From: Pedobacter sp.
GTDB taxonomy: Bacteria > Bacteroidota > Bacteroidia > Sphingobacteriales > Sphingobacteriaceae
Direction of reading: 5' to 3'
NCBI GenBank assembly: GCA_014378705.1
Contig: JACMND010000014.1
Location: forward strand, 1 to 56,802
Length of the DNA stretch: 56,802 nt
Position 1 is the stretch's first letter. Each line of letters starts with the position of its first letter. Positions 38,349-46,812 of the stretch are shown here, piece after piece. Made by a program: the position numbers and the translations under genes. The notes under the pieces were generated by a model, which saw only the letters and a program-made list of their open reading frames with translations, had not been told where the DNA came from and made no database searches.

Positions 38349-38377
38349 TTTTATAACGCAATTAAATTTTACATTTG
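38349..38377 (+). promoter_or_regulatory. Candidate promoter upstream of uppS
   Basis: A perfect -7 box TACATTTG (38370-38377) has a weak TTTT at 38349-38352 as -33, 17 nt away. A second -7-like TATATTTA directly touches the uppS ATG and is probably not used. Confidence 0.45.
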
Positions 38378-38435
38378 CGAATTCACAAAGGATTTTCTGA
38401 GTAACAGGTCAGACAACATACTTAGGTTATATTTA

Positions 38436-39185
38436 ATGAGTTTACTCGAACAAATTGATGTCAGCAGATTACCCCGTCATGTTGCGATTATTATGGATGG
38501 GAATGGACGCTGGGCTAAAGAAAAGGGAAAACTGCGTGTTTTTGGCCATCAAAGTGGTGTTCTTTCTGTAAGAGATACTGTAGAAGGTGCTGTTAAATTA
38601 GGAATTCCGTTTTTAACCTTATATGCTTTTTCCGCCGAAAACTGGAATCGTCCAAAACTGGAAGTTTATGCGCTAATGGAGTTGCTTGTTTCTACTATCA
38701 GTAAAGAAACTAAAACACTTATGGAAAACGGGGTTAAGCTAAACGCCATCGGTAATTTAAAATCTTTGCCTCCAAGATGTATAAAACAACTAAATGAAAC
38801 AATTAAAAAAACATCTGTCAACAGCAATTGCACTTTAACACTTGCTTTAAGTTATAGTTCCCGCTGGGAAATTACCCAAGCTGCACGCTCTCTTGCATTA
38901 GATGTAAAAGAAGGGAAATTGGAGCCGGCAGATATTGATGAGGATGTGTTTGAAAGCCGGTTAAGTACCGCAGGAATACCAGATCCCGAATTAATGATTA
39001 GAACTAGTGGCGAATACCGAATCAGTAACTACTTATTATGGCAGTTGGCTTACTCCGAATTATATTTTACCCCAAAACTATGGCCGGATTTTAGGCGGGA
39101 AGACTTTTACGAAGCTATATTCGATTTTCAGAAACGAGAAAGGCGGTTCGGAAAAACAAGCGAGCAGCTTTACCCTAATTTTTAA
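38436..39185 (+). CDS. uppS: Isoprenyl transferase (undecaprenyl diphosphate synthase)
   Basis: This cis-prenyltransferase builds undecaprenyl diphosphate, the lipid carrier for cell-wall and surface sugars. The 249-residue protein has the family start IIMDGNGRWAKEKGK at about residues 17-31, FGHQSGVLSVRD, LTLYAFSAENWNRPKLEV near 65-82, and the C-terminal RTSGEYRISNYLLWQLAYSEL near 189-209. Product length is assumed from the family. It is followed by bamA, after a gap of 131 bp that holds two palindromes. Confidence 0.95.
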   Translation: MSLLEQIDVSRLPRHVAIIMDGNGRWAKEKGKLRVFGHQSGVLSVRDTVEGAVKLGIPFLTLYAFSAENWNRPKLEVYALMELLVSTISKETKTLMENGVKLNAIGNLKSLPPRCIKQLNETIKKTSVNSNCTLTLALSYSSRWEITQAARSLALDVKEGKLEPADIDEDVFESRLSTAGIPDPELMIRTSGEYRISNYLLWQLAYSELYFTPKLWPDFRREDFYEAIFDFQKRERRFGKTSEQLYPNF

Positions 39186-39216
39186 GTTTTGCTTCACATC
39201 AAACCACTACCAAAAA

Positions 39217-39237
39217 GGTTTAAACATGCTTTAAACC
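39217..39237. other. Perfect inverted repeat downstream of uppS
   Basis: GGTTTAAA (39217-39224) and TTTAAACC (39230-39237) with a CATGC loop. No T-run follows, so a protein-binding site is as likely as a terminator. Confidence 0.4.
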
Positions 39238-39278
39238 ATAAACTGAACAAGTATTTTTTATGTTTAACATTTTTTAAC

Positions 39279-39291
39279 AACTCATTGAGTT
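39279..39291. promoter_or_regulatory. Palindrome next to a -7-like box upstream of bamA
   Basis: AACTCATTGAGTT is a perfect palindrome around a central T. It touches a -7-like TAATTTAG (39291-39298, one mismatch) that lies 18 nt before the bamA ATG, the spacing seen at other promoters in this window. It could be an operator. Confidence 0.4.
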
Positions 39292-39316
39292 AATTTAGCA
39301 TCGTTAATAAAGCAAA

Positions 39317-41863
39317 ATGAATCGTATTGTAATTATCATATTTTTTCTTCTTTCAGGTTCGCAAGTTATGGCTCAATTCGGTCGTACTGCTTCACCAACA
39401 ACGTTAAAGGCGGCCACTAATGAAGAGGCAACTTATCAAAATCCAAAAGAATATGTTATTGGGAACACTGTCGTAAGCGGTGCTCAGTTTCTTGATAAGG
39501 ATGTGCTGATCACGATCTCAAAACTTTCCAAAGGCGAACGAATTACTGTACCAGGAGATGCGACATCCAATGCCATTAAAAACCTTTGGGCTCAGGGCTT
39601 ATTTGATGATGTACAATTAAATGTGGCTGAAATAAAGGGTGATTCCATATTTTTTGAAATTGTGGTTATCGAACGTCCCAGATTAACACGTATTGAGTTA
39701 AAAGGCTTACGTAAAACCGAGTCTGAAGACGTAATGAAAAAATTGGATGATAAAAAAGGTAAAGTAGTGAATGAAAACCTGTTAAAAACATCTACGGATA
39801 TTATTAAAAAGCATTTTAACGAAAAAGGTTATTTATTTACGGATGTTACAGTTTCGCAACGTAAAGATTCTACAGAAGCCAATAACCTGATTGTGGTTTT
39901 TAAAGTGGACAAGAAAGACAAGGTAAAAATAAATTCTATAGTGTTTACCGGCAACAAGGAGTTCAAAGATAAACAACTAAAAAAAACCTTAAAGAAAACA
40001 AAGGAAAGGGCATTTTACAAAATTTTTGGTGCGGGTAAATTTTTGCAGGAAAAATATGATGAAGATAAACTGACCATGATTTCTAAAATGCAGAACAAGG
40101 GTTACCGCGATGCTGAATTTCTAAATGACTCCATCTCCAGACATGATGAAAGTTCTATTGATATTAAGATTAATCTTCACGAAGGCCCTAAATATTATTT
40201 CGGTGACATTACATGGGCTGGGAATGCAAAATATTCAACCGATATTTTAAATCAGTTACTTGCCATTAAAAAAGGTGAGGTTTTTAGTGAGGAAAAGCTG
40301 AACAAGAAATTGAGCGGGCCGTCTGCTTCAGGCGAGGATATCAGTTCTTTATATCTAAACGACGGATATTTAACTTTTCAGGCAGACCCGGTACAAACTA
40401 AAATTTATGGTGATTCCATCAATCTGGAAATACGGATGTATGAAGGCCCACAGTATACCGTTAATAAAATTATTCTTAAAGGAAACGACGTAACTAACGA
40501 TAAGGTAGTTATGCGGGAAATTAGAACCAAGCCCGGCCAGAAATTTTCTAAAGAAGCCATTGTAAGAAGCACAAGAGAAATTGCCCAGCTTGGAAATTTT
40601 GATGATCAGAAAACAGAACCAAAACCGATCAATATCAATCCCAACTCCGGTACGGTAGATATAGAGTACAACGTAGTTGAAAAATCATCAAGTCAAATAG
40701 AACTTTCCGGGGGTTTTGGTGGGGGGCGTATTGTTGGAACGCTGGGACTAACCTTTAATAATTTTTCTGTTAAAAACTTTCTTAACCTTAAAGACTGGAA
40801 AGGAATACCAAGCGGCGACGGCCAGAAATTAAGTATCCGTGGCCAAACAAATGGTAAATTTTACCAGTCATACAGTTTTTCTTTTTCAGAACCGTGGTTG
40901 GGGGGTAAAAAACCTCTTTACTTTGGTATCAGTGCGTTTACTTCGTTGCAATCTAACGGTTTAACGCTGGCCAATCCCGATTTGCAAAAGATCCGCTTAA
41001 ACGGTGTTACCTTTTCCTTAGGACAGCGTTTAAAATGGCCTGATGATTATTTTAATACAAATACATCTTTAAATCTTCAGCAATACAAACTAAATAACTA
41101 TAACGGTTTTCTTTTTTCGAACGGAACAGCTTATAATTTTAATTTAACTCAGGAAATTAGTAGAAATTCATTAGGAGGCTCGCCAATTTATCCTACCTCA
41201 GGCTCAAACCTAAAGCTTACGCTTCAGGCTACACCGCCTTATTCTTTATTAAATAACACCAATTATCGCATAGCCACAGACCAGCAAAAATTTAAGTATA
41301 CAGAATACTTTAAATCAAAATTTGAAGCCCAGTGGTTTACCAGTATTTTTGGTAAGCTGGTTTTAAAGTCTCAGGCGCAATTTGGATTTCTCGGATCGTA
41401 CAATAAAGCGGTTGGCCAATCGGCCTTCGAGCGGTTTAAATTAGGTGGTGATGGGATGCAGGGATTTGACTTTTTGCAAGGATCTGAAATAATTGCGATG
41501 CGTGGTTACACCAATAACTCAGTAATTCCTTTAGGCTCCAATCCGGATATTGCCCAACGTTCCGGTAGCCCGATCTTTAATAAATATGTTCTGGAATTGA
41601 GACATCCGGTTACTTTAAATCAGTCGGCAACCGTATTTGTTCTGGCGTTTGCTGAAGGTGGAAATACATGGAATTCGTTCAGGGAATTCACACCATTTAA
41701 TATTCGTCGTTCAGTTGGAGTTGGTGCCAGAATTTTTCTTCCTATTTTCGGCCTGTTGGGCATAGATTATGGATATGGATTTGATAACATCCCGGGATCG
41801 CCTGATGCCAATAAAGGTCAGTTTCACTTTAGTATAGCGCAATCTTTAAGTGGAGGTTTTTAA
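39317..41863 (+). CDS. bamA: Outer membrane protein assembly factor BamA
   Basis: BamA folds and inserts beta-barrel proteins into the outer membrane. The 848-residue protein has a signal peptide (ending about VMAQ), then several POTRA repeats over about residues 45-440 (visible starts include YVIGNTVVSGAQF, LTRIELKGL, VKINSIVFTGNKEF, YFGDITWAGN and YTVNKIILKGN), and a C-terminal barrel. The lid-loop part of the barrel includes FKLGGDGMQGF, near MRGYTNN. The protein ends in an aromatic strand. It is followed by two skp-like genes. Confidence 0.95.
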   Translation: MNRIVIIIFFLLSGSQVMAQFGRTASPTTLKAATNEEATYQNPKEYVIGNTVVSGAQFLDKDVLITISKLSKGERITVPGDATSNAIKNLWAQGLFDDVQLNVAEIKGDSIFFEIVVIERPRLTRIELKGLRKTESEDVMKKLDDKKGKVVNENLLKTSTDIIKKHFNEKGYLFTDVTVSQRKDSTEANNLIVVFKVDKKDKVKINSIVFTGNKEFKDKQLKKTLKKTKERAFYKIFGAGKFLQEKYDEDKLTMISKMQNKGYRDAEFLNDSISRHDESSIDIKINLHEGPKYYFGDITWAGNAKYSTDILNQLLAIKKGEVFSEEKLNKKLSGPSASGEDISSLYLNDGYLTFQADPVQTKIYGDSINLEIRMYEGPQYTVNKIILKGNDVTNDKVVMREIRTKPGQKFSKEAIVRSTREIAQLGNFDDQKTEPKPININPNSGTVDIEYNVVEKSSSQIELSGGFGGGRIVGTLGLTFNNFSVKNFLNLKDWKGIPSGDGQKLSIRGQTNGKFYQSYSFSFSEPWLGGKKPLYFGISAFTSLQSNGLTLANPDLQKIRLNGVTFSLGQRLKWPDDYFNTNTSLNLQQYKLNNYNGFLFSNGTAYNFNLTQEISRNSLGGSPIYPTSGSNLKLTLQATPPYSLLNNTNYRIATDQQKFKYTEYFKSKFEAQWFTSIFGKLVLKSQAQFGFLGSYNKAVGQSAFERFKLGGDGMQGFDFLQGSEIIAMRGYTNNSVIPLGSNPDIAQRSGSPIFNKYVLELRHPVTLNQSATVFVLAFAEGGNTWNSFREFTPFNIRRSVGVGARIFLPIFGLLGIDYGYGFDNIPGSPDANKGQFHFSIAQSLSGGF

Positions 41864-41883
41864 ATAATTATTAAAATAATCAG

Positions 41884-42417
41884 ATGAAAAAAACTTTGAT
41901 AATCTTATTTTGTGTTTTTGCGTTTAGCTTCGCAGCTTCAGCACAACGTTTCGCTTATGTGGATAGTGATTATATTCTAAAACATATTCCAGAATATAAC
42001 GCTGCTCAAAAGCAATTGGATGCCTTGTCAGGCCAATGGCAAAAAGAAGTGGATACCAGGTTTGAAGCTATTGAGAAGCTTTACAAAACATATCAGGCAG
42101 ACCAGGTTTTGTTAACCGAGGACATGCGCAAGCGTCGCGAAAGTGAAATAATTGAAAAAGAAAAAGAAGCAAAAGAATTTCAGCGTGTAAAATTCGGCTT
42201 TGAGGGCGATCTTTTTCAGCAGAGAACAAGGTTGGTTAAACCAATTCAAGAGAAAGTGTCTAAGGCTGTACAAGCTGTTGCTGATGCCCAGCAAATAGAT
42301 ATGATCTTTGATAAAAACAGCGAAATTATGCTATTGTATGCCAGTCCGCGTTTAGATAAGAGTAATGATGTGATCACCCGGTTGGGATATAAACCAGGTG
42401 TATTCGTTAAACAATAA
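41884..42417 (+). CDS. OmpH/Skp family periplasmic chaperone (first copy)
   Basis: A Skp-like holdase for outer-membrane proteins in transit to BamA. The 177-residue protein has a signal peptide (MKKTLIILFCVFAFSFAASAQ), the Skp start RFAYVDSDYILKHIPEYNAAQK, a long charged coiled-coil region (about residues 45-125), and the return strand AQQIDMIFDKNSEIMLLYA. It lies 20 nt after bamA and 40 nt before a second copy, matching the bamA-skp arrangement found widely. Confidence 0.92.
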   Translation: MKKTLIILFCVFAFSFAASAQRFAYVDSDYILKHIPEYNAAQKQLDALSGQWQKEVDTRFEAIEKLYKTYQADQVLLTEDMRKRRESEIIEKEKEAKEFQRVKFGFEGDLFQQRTRLVKPIQEKVSKAVQAVADAQQIDMIFDKNSEIMLLYASPRLDKSNDVITRLGYKPGVFVKQ

Positions 42418-42457
42418 ATTTAAAATTGTAAATCCAAAAACAAACCAAACAATAAAA

Positions 42458-43015
42458 ATGAAAAGTATCATTAAAGTAGCCGTAGTTGCGGTAGGATTAT
42501 TATTTGCAGGAAATGCGGTTAATGCCCAGCAAAAGTTGGGACATATCAATTCAGCGGATCTTTTACAGGCTATGCCGGAGATGAAAACGGCCGACGCATC
42601 TTTTAAAACTTTTGCTACGGCAAAGCAATCTACATTAGAAAAAATGGATGCCGAGCGCCAGAAAAAAATTACGGTTTATCAGGAAAAAGCAAAAACAATA
42701 AGTGAAGCGAATAAGGATGGTGTTTCTAAAGAATTGCAAACATTAGCTACCGAAATCCAGGATCTGGAAAAACGCCTTGGCGTATCTCAGCAAAAATCTG
42801 AAGAGGAGTTGCAGGCAAAACGTACAGAGCTTTACCAGCCTGTTTTTAAAAAGGCGGAAGATGCGGTTAAAGTAGTGGCCAAAGAAAAGGGGTATGCCTA
42901 TGTGTTTGATATTTCTCAGCCGGGTGTGGTTTATTTTGATGGCGGCGATGATATGCTTGCGGCTGTTAAAGCAAAATTAGGTATTACAGCAGCAGTAGCT
43001 GTACCTAAAAAATAA
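42458..43015 (+). CDS. OmpH/Skp family periplasmic chaperone (second copy)
   Basis: A tandem relative of the previous gene. The 185-residue protein starts MKSIIKVAVVAVGLLFAGNAVNAQ (signal peptide), then QKLGHINSADLLQAMPEMKTA, a coiled-coil arm (about residues 50-135) and the end KEKGYAYVFDISQPGVVYFDGG. I use ATG 42458 rather than an upstream in-frame start at 42398, because the signal peptide begins there. It is closer in its C-terminal motif to common Bacteroidota Skp than the first copy is. A terminator follows. Confidence 0.92.
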   Translation: MKSIIKVAVVAVGLLFAGNAVNAQQKLGHINSADLLQAMPEMKTADASFKTFATAKQSTLEKMDAERQKKITVYQEKAKTISEANKDGVSKELQTLATEIQDLEKRLGVSQQKSEEELQAKRTELYQPVFKKAEDAVKVVAKEKGYAYVFDISQPGVVYFDGGDDMLAAVKAKLGITAAVAVPKK

Positions 43016-43036
43016 ATTTATAGAAAAATAAAATGG

Positions 43037-43066
43037 ATGCGGGGCAACAAGCTTCGCATTTTTTTT
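43037..43066 (+). terminator. Terminator after the bamA-ompH-ompH genes
   Basis: ATGCGGGGC (43037-43045) pairs with GCTTCGCAT (43051-43059), with two G-T pairs and a 5-nt loop, followed by a run of eight T. It ends the operon 22 nt after the second ompH stop. Confidence 0.85.
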
Positions 43067-43126
43067 GCGTTTAATGTTTGCTTATGGCTTAAAGCTGATT
43101 GTTCATAACTCTTAACCTTCAACCGC

Positions 43127-43927
43127 ATGAGTTCTTCCTTACCTATCGGCATATTTGATTCCGGAATTGGCGGTTTAACAGTTGCTGCGGCGATCAGTAA
43201 AATCCTTCCTAACGAACAACTGATTTACTTTGGCGATACCGCTCATTTGCCTTACGGTGATAAATCGCCGGAAGCAATAAAAGATTACAGTATCAAGATC
43301 GCCCGCTTTTTAATTAGCCAGGATTGTAAGATGATTGTAATCGCGTGCAACACCGCTTCATCCCATGCGTATTTTTTGCTTAAAGAGGAGATCGGAAATT
43401 TGCTCCCTGTTATCAATGTGATCGATCCGGTGGTTGCTTCATTAGTTTCCAAAAAAAAATACCGTAATGTGGGAGTTATCGGAACCCGGTCTACCATACA
43501 ATCAGATATTTATGCCAGTAAAATTGCTTTGTCGGATCCTTCAATAGAAGTTCGCTCTCTTGCAACGCCTTTGTTAGCGCCCATGATTGAAGAGGGCTTT
43601 ATAAACAGCAACATTAGCTTTACCATTATAAATTCTTATTTGTCATCTCCCAAACTCAAGAATATAGACAGCCTTGTTCTTGCCTGTACCCATTACCCGC
43701 TTATAAAAACTGAAATTGAGCAATATTATCAGGGTAATGTAGACATTATAAATACCGCGGAAATCGTTGCCGATCATGTTAACGACAAGTTAACCGCCTT
43801 GCACCTTTTAAATACAAGTAAAACCCGGCAACACCGGTTTTATGTATCAGATTACACCAAATCGTTTGAAGAAAGCACTCGATATTTTTTTGGGAAAGAG
43901 ATACATCTTAAACAACAAGACGTTTAG
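43127..43927 (+). CDS. murI: Glutamate racemase
   Basis: MurI makes D-glutamate for peptidoglycan. The 266-residue protein has the N-terminal IGIFDSGIGGLTVAAAI at about residues 6-22, ACNTASSHA near 73-81 with one catalytic Cys, and LACTHYPLI near 184-192 with the other. It lies after the terminator of the bamA group, so it probably has its own transcription. The nearby uppS and bamA genes make this an envelope-building neighbourhood. Confidence 0.95.
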   Translation: MSSSLPIGIFDSGIGGLTVAAAISKILPNEQLIYFGDTAHLPYGDKSPEAIKDYSIKIARFLISQDCKMIVIACNTASSHAYFLLKEEIGNLLPVINVIDPVVASLVSKKKYRNVGVIGTRSTIQSDIYASKIALSDPSIEVRSLATPLLAPMIEEGFINSNISFTIINSYLSSPKLKNIDSLVLACTHYPLIKTEIEQYYQGNVDIINTAEIVADHVNDKLTALHLLNTSKTRQHRFYVSDYTKSFEESTRYFFGKEIHLKQQDV

Positions 43928-43971
43928 ATTTAAGATTTTTTAACAAACATCCTACTTAATACGGGAAAAGG

Positions 43972-44002
43972 TTTAGCTACTTAGATAAAAATTGTAATTT
44001 TG
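43972..44002 (+). promoter_or_regulatory. Promoter of the purF-like gene
   Basis: TTTA (43972-43975, one mismatch to TTTG), a 19-nt spacer and a perfect TAATTTTG (43995-44002). The -7 box ends 17 nt before the ATG at 44020. Confidence 0.62.
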
Positions 44003-44019
44003 CGGCGTCATAACCCACT

Positions 44020-45921
44020 ATGAGCGATCAAATAAAACACGAATGCGGTGTTGTCCTTATCCGCCTTTTAAAACCTCTTACTTACTACCAGGAAAAATAC
44101 GGGACATCCCTTTACGGATTAAACAAACTGTATTTACTAATGGAAAAACAGCATAATCGCGGCCAGGATGGTGCCGGGATAGCAACCATTAAACTTGATG
44201 TAAAACCAGGGAACCGGTACATAAGCAGATACCGATCGACAGGTGCCAATGCGGTCGCAGAAATTTTTGAGTACGTTCAAAACAAATTTGCCGATGTTCA
44301 AAAAACAAATCCCGAATTATTAAAGGATGCGGTTTGGTTAAAGGAGCATATCAGTTTTACAGGCGAAGTTTTGATGGGCCATTTGCGTTACGGTACCCAT
44401 GGAAAAAACAGTATCGAAAGCTGTCACCCATTTCTTCGTCAAAACAATTGGATGACACGTAACCTGGTGATATCCGGTAATTTTAACATGACCAATGTAG
44501 ACGAACTGCTCGAGCAATTGTTTGAGTTGGGCCAGCATCCTAAAGAAAGAGCGGATACCGTTACTGTGCTTGAAAAAATAGGTCACTTTCTGGATACAGA
44601 AAACCAGGAGTTGTTTGATGAATTTAATAAAAAGGGATTTTCTAACGCACAAATAAGCCACGAAATAGCGGATAACCTCGACGTAACCAAAATCCTCCGC
44701 CGCTCTGCCAAAAGCTGGGACGGTGGGTATACAATCAGTGGGATTTTTGGGCATGGAGATGCTTTTGTTATGCGTGATCCCGCCGGAATCCGCCCGGCTT
44801 TTTATTACATAGATGATGAAATTGTGGTTGTTACCTCAGAGCGACCTGCTATTCAAACTGCTTTTAACGTTCCGTTGGAGAGTATAAAGGAAATTAAGCC
44901 CGGCCATGCCCTCATCATTAAAAAGAACGGTAAAATATCCGAAGAGCAGTTTCGTGAGCCGGATGTTCAAAAATCATGTTCATTTGAGCGGATATATTTC
45001 TCACGCGGAAGCGACGCATCTATTTATAGGGAACGAAAACAATTGGGACGATTACTTTGCAAACAACTTTTAAATTCTGTTGACAATGATTTAAAGAACA
45101 CTGTATTCTCCTACGTACCAAATACGGCTGAAGTAGCTTTCTATGGGATGGTTGAAGGGATTAACAAATATGTTAAGACGTTGCAGAAAGAAATTCTATT
45201 AAAACGCAAAGACAAGATATCTGACGAGGAGTTGGAAAGTGTTTTAAACATAGCACCAAGATTTGAAAAAATTGCCATAAAGGATGTAAAACTAAGAACC
45301 TTTATTACCCAGGATGCAGACAGGCAGGATATGGTTGCACATGTTTATGATACCACGTACGGGGTTGTAAAACGTGGTTCGGATACATTGATTGTTTTAG
45401 ATGACTCCATTGTACGCGGAACGACCCTCAAGCAAAGTATATTAAAAATTCTGGATCGTTTGGGGCCTAAACGGATCATCGTTGTTTCGTCTGCCCCACA
45501 AATTCGTTATCCGGATTGTTATGGAATTGATATGTCCAGACTGGGTGAGTTTGTAGCATTTGAAGCGGCAATTGCGTTACTTAAAGAAAACGGCATGGAC
45601 CAGGTAATTAAATCTACCTATCAGAAATGTGTGGCTACACAATATCTGGAAAAAGAGGAAACAGACAATTATATAAAGGCCATTTATGAGCCCTTTTCTG
45701 ATCAGCAGATTTCTGATAAAATTGCCTCTATCATCACACCAAAAGAAGTAGAAGCGAAAGTAGATGTTATCTACCAGACTCTTGATAACTTACACATAGC
45801 TTGTCCGCACCATTTAGGCGATTGGTATTTTTCTGGGAATTATCCAACCAAAGGCGGAAACAAAGTGGTGAACCGTGCTTTTATGAATTGGGTAGAAGGA
45901 AAAAATCAACGTGCTTATTAA
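44020..45921 (+). CDS. Amidophosphoribosyltransferase-like protein (long Bacteroidota form)
   Basis: PurF-type enzymes make phosphoribosylamine from PRPP and glutamine, the first step of purine synthesis. The 633-residue protein has the Ntn glutaminase start HECGVVLIRL, with Cys at residue 9, MEKQHNRGQDGAGIA near 42-56, MGHLRYGTHGK near 116-126, and a phosphoribosyltransferase PRPP loop VLDDSIVRGTTLKQ near 463-476. It is over 100 residues longer than ordinary PurF and the Cys is not at position 2, so a propeptide would have to be removed. A separate standard PurF may exist elsewhere in the genome, so I give no symbol. Confidence 0.8.
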   Translation: MSDQIKHECGVVLIRLLKPLTYYQEKYGTSLYGLNKLYLLMEKQHNRGQDGAGIATIKLDVKPGNRYISRYRSTGANAVAEIFEYVQNKFADVQKTNPELLKDAVWLKEHISFTGEVLMGHLRYGTHGKNSIESCHPFLRQNNWMTRNLVISGNFNMTNVDELLEQLFELGQHPKERADTVTVLEKIGHFLDTENQELFDEFNKKGFSNAQISHEIADNLDVTKILRRSAKSWDGGYTISGIFGHGDAFVMRDPAGIRPAFYYIDDEIVVVTSERPAIQTAFNVPLESIKEIKPGHALIIKKNGKISEEQFREPDVQKSCSFERIYFSRGSDASIYRERKQLGRLLCKQLLNSVDNDLKNTVFSYVPNTAEVAFYGMVEGINKYVKTLQKEILLKRKDKISDEELESVLNIAPRFEKIAIKDVKLRTFITQDADRQDMVAHVYDTTYGVVKRGSDTLIVLDDSIVRGTTLKQSILKILDRLGPKRIIVVSSAPQIRYPDCYGIDMSRLGEFVAFEAAIALLKENGMDQVIKSTYQKCVATQYLEKEETDNYIKAIYEPFSDQQISDKIASIITPKEVEAKVDVIYQTLDNLHIACPHHLGDWYFSGNYPTKGGNKVVNRAFMNWVEGKNQRAY

Positions 45922-45962
45922 GTTTGGAGTTGGCAGTTAAAAGCCTGGAGTTGACAGCTGGA
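45921..45962 (+). repeat. Heptad-period repeat after the purF-like gene
   Basis: Six 7-nt units in register from the last base of the stop codon: AGTTTGG, AGTTGGC, AGTTAAA, AGCCTGG, AGTTGAC, AGCTGGA. All start with AG and five carry T as the fourth base. The AGTT core is shared with the tract between rpoB and rpoC. Confidence 0.7.
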
Positions 45963-46035
45963 ATTAATTAAATTTTTACAAGTATTGAATATTGCTTCGT
46001 TCCATTTCTCAAAACTAATATTTTAAATCTCACAC

Positions 46036-46665
46036 TTACATCAGTGATTGCCCGGATGCCAGGTTATAAATTAGCCTTAGAGCAAAAGCGATGATCAATA
46101 ATCCGGCTACAAGGTTAAGGCGGGCTATTGATTTTTCTTTAATGCGGTACCTGAGCTTGTTGGCATAATAAGCCTTAACAACATCCACACTAAACTGAGT
46201 AATTAATATCGCACTATAAAACGGAAGAATGTTTTTAGCCTGGAATTCACCTGCCACCGAAATTATTCCGCTGGTTATGCTTACCCAGTACAACAAGATG
46301 GCCGGGTTTAAAATGCACATAAAAAATCCTTTAAAGAAGTAACCGGTATTGTGCCTTTTAGAGGTAGTTTTTTCGTAATTGATTTTTACTTTTTTAAATA
46401 AATAATAAAAGCCGATCACTAATAAAATAACACTTCCTGTAAGTCCGAGAGGAAGCCGGTATTTACTTTCAAGGATCAGGAAGGACGATCCGAATACGGT
46501 TATGGCAACATAAAATATATCACTGACAAGTACACCGCCAGCTAAAGAAACACCCGCATAAAATCCCTTTTCAATACTGGTTTTAATTAATGCGAAAAAT
46601 ACCGGCCCTGTTAAAAAAGAAAGTACAATCCCTAAGCCAATTCCTGATATTATCGATTCGAGCAT
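46036..46665 (-). CDS. LysE/RhtB family exporter
   Basis: An inner-membrane exporter of the LysE/RhtB family, which pumps out amino acids or related small molecules. The 209-residue protein begins ISGIGLGIVLSFLTGPVFFALIKTSIEKG, with the conserved GP after the first helix and GFYAGVSLAGG in the loop, and has about six membrane helices in all. The substrate cannot be told from sequence. It is convergent with the purF-like gene and divergent from the sugar transporter; the gap to that gene is 147 bp. Confidence 0.85.
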   Translation of the reverse strand: MLESIISGIGLGIVLSFLTGPVFFALIKTSIEKGFYAGVSLAGGVLVSDIFYVAITVFGSSFLILESKYRLPLGLTGSVILLVIGFYYLFKKVKINYEKTTSKRHNTGYFFKGFFMCILNPAILLYWVSITSGIISVAGEFQAKNILPFYSAILITQFSVDVVKAYYANKLRYRIKEKSIARLNLVAGLLIIAFALRLIYNLASGQSLM

Positions 46666-46812
46666 TCTGATTTAAAATCTCTATTGTTGCGAATATGCGA
46701 TTTATAGCTTAAACATTGTATTTAATATAATCCATGGTAGAGAAAATAATTAATTTTTGCATAGTTTCAAAATTTTCGTTTATGTTAGAGTTACATTAAG
46801 CAAACTTTTTAT

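Noticed and set aside
44338-44754. 138-codon minus-strand ORF inside the purF-like gene
   Set aside because: It overlaps the conserved glutaminase domain in the sense frame and shows no recognisable domain.
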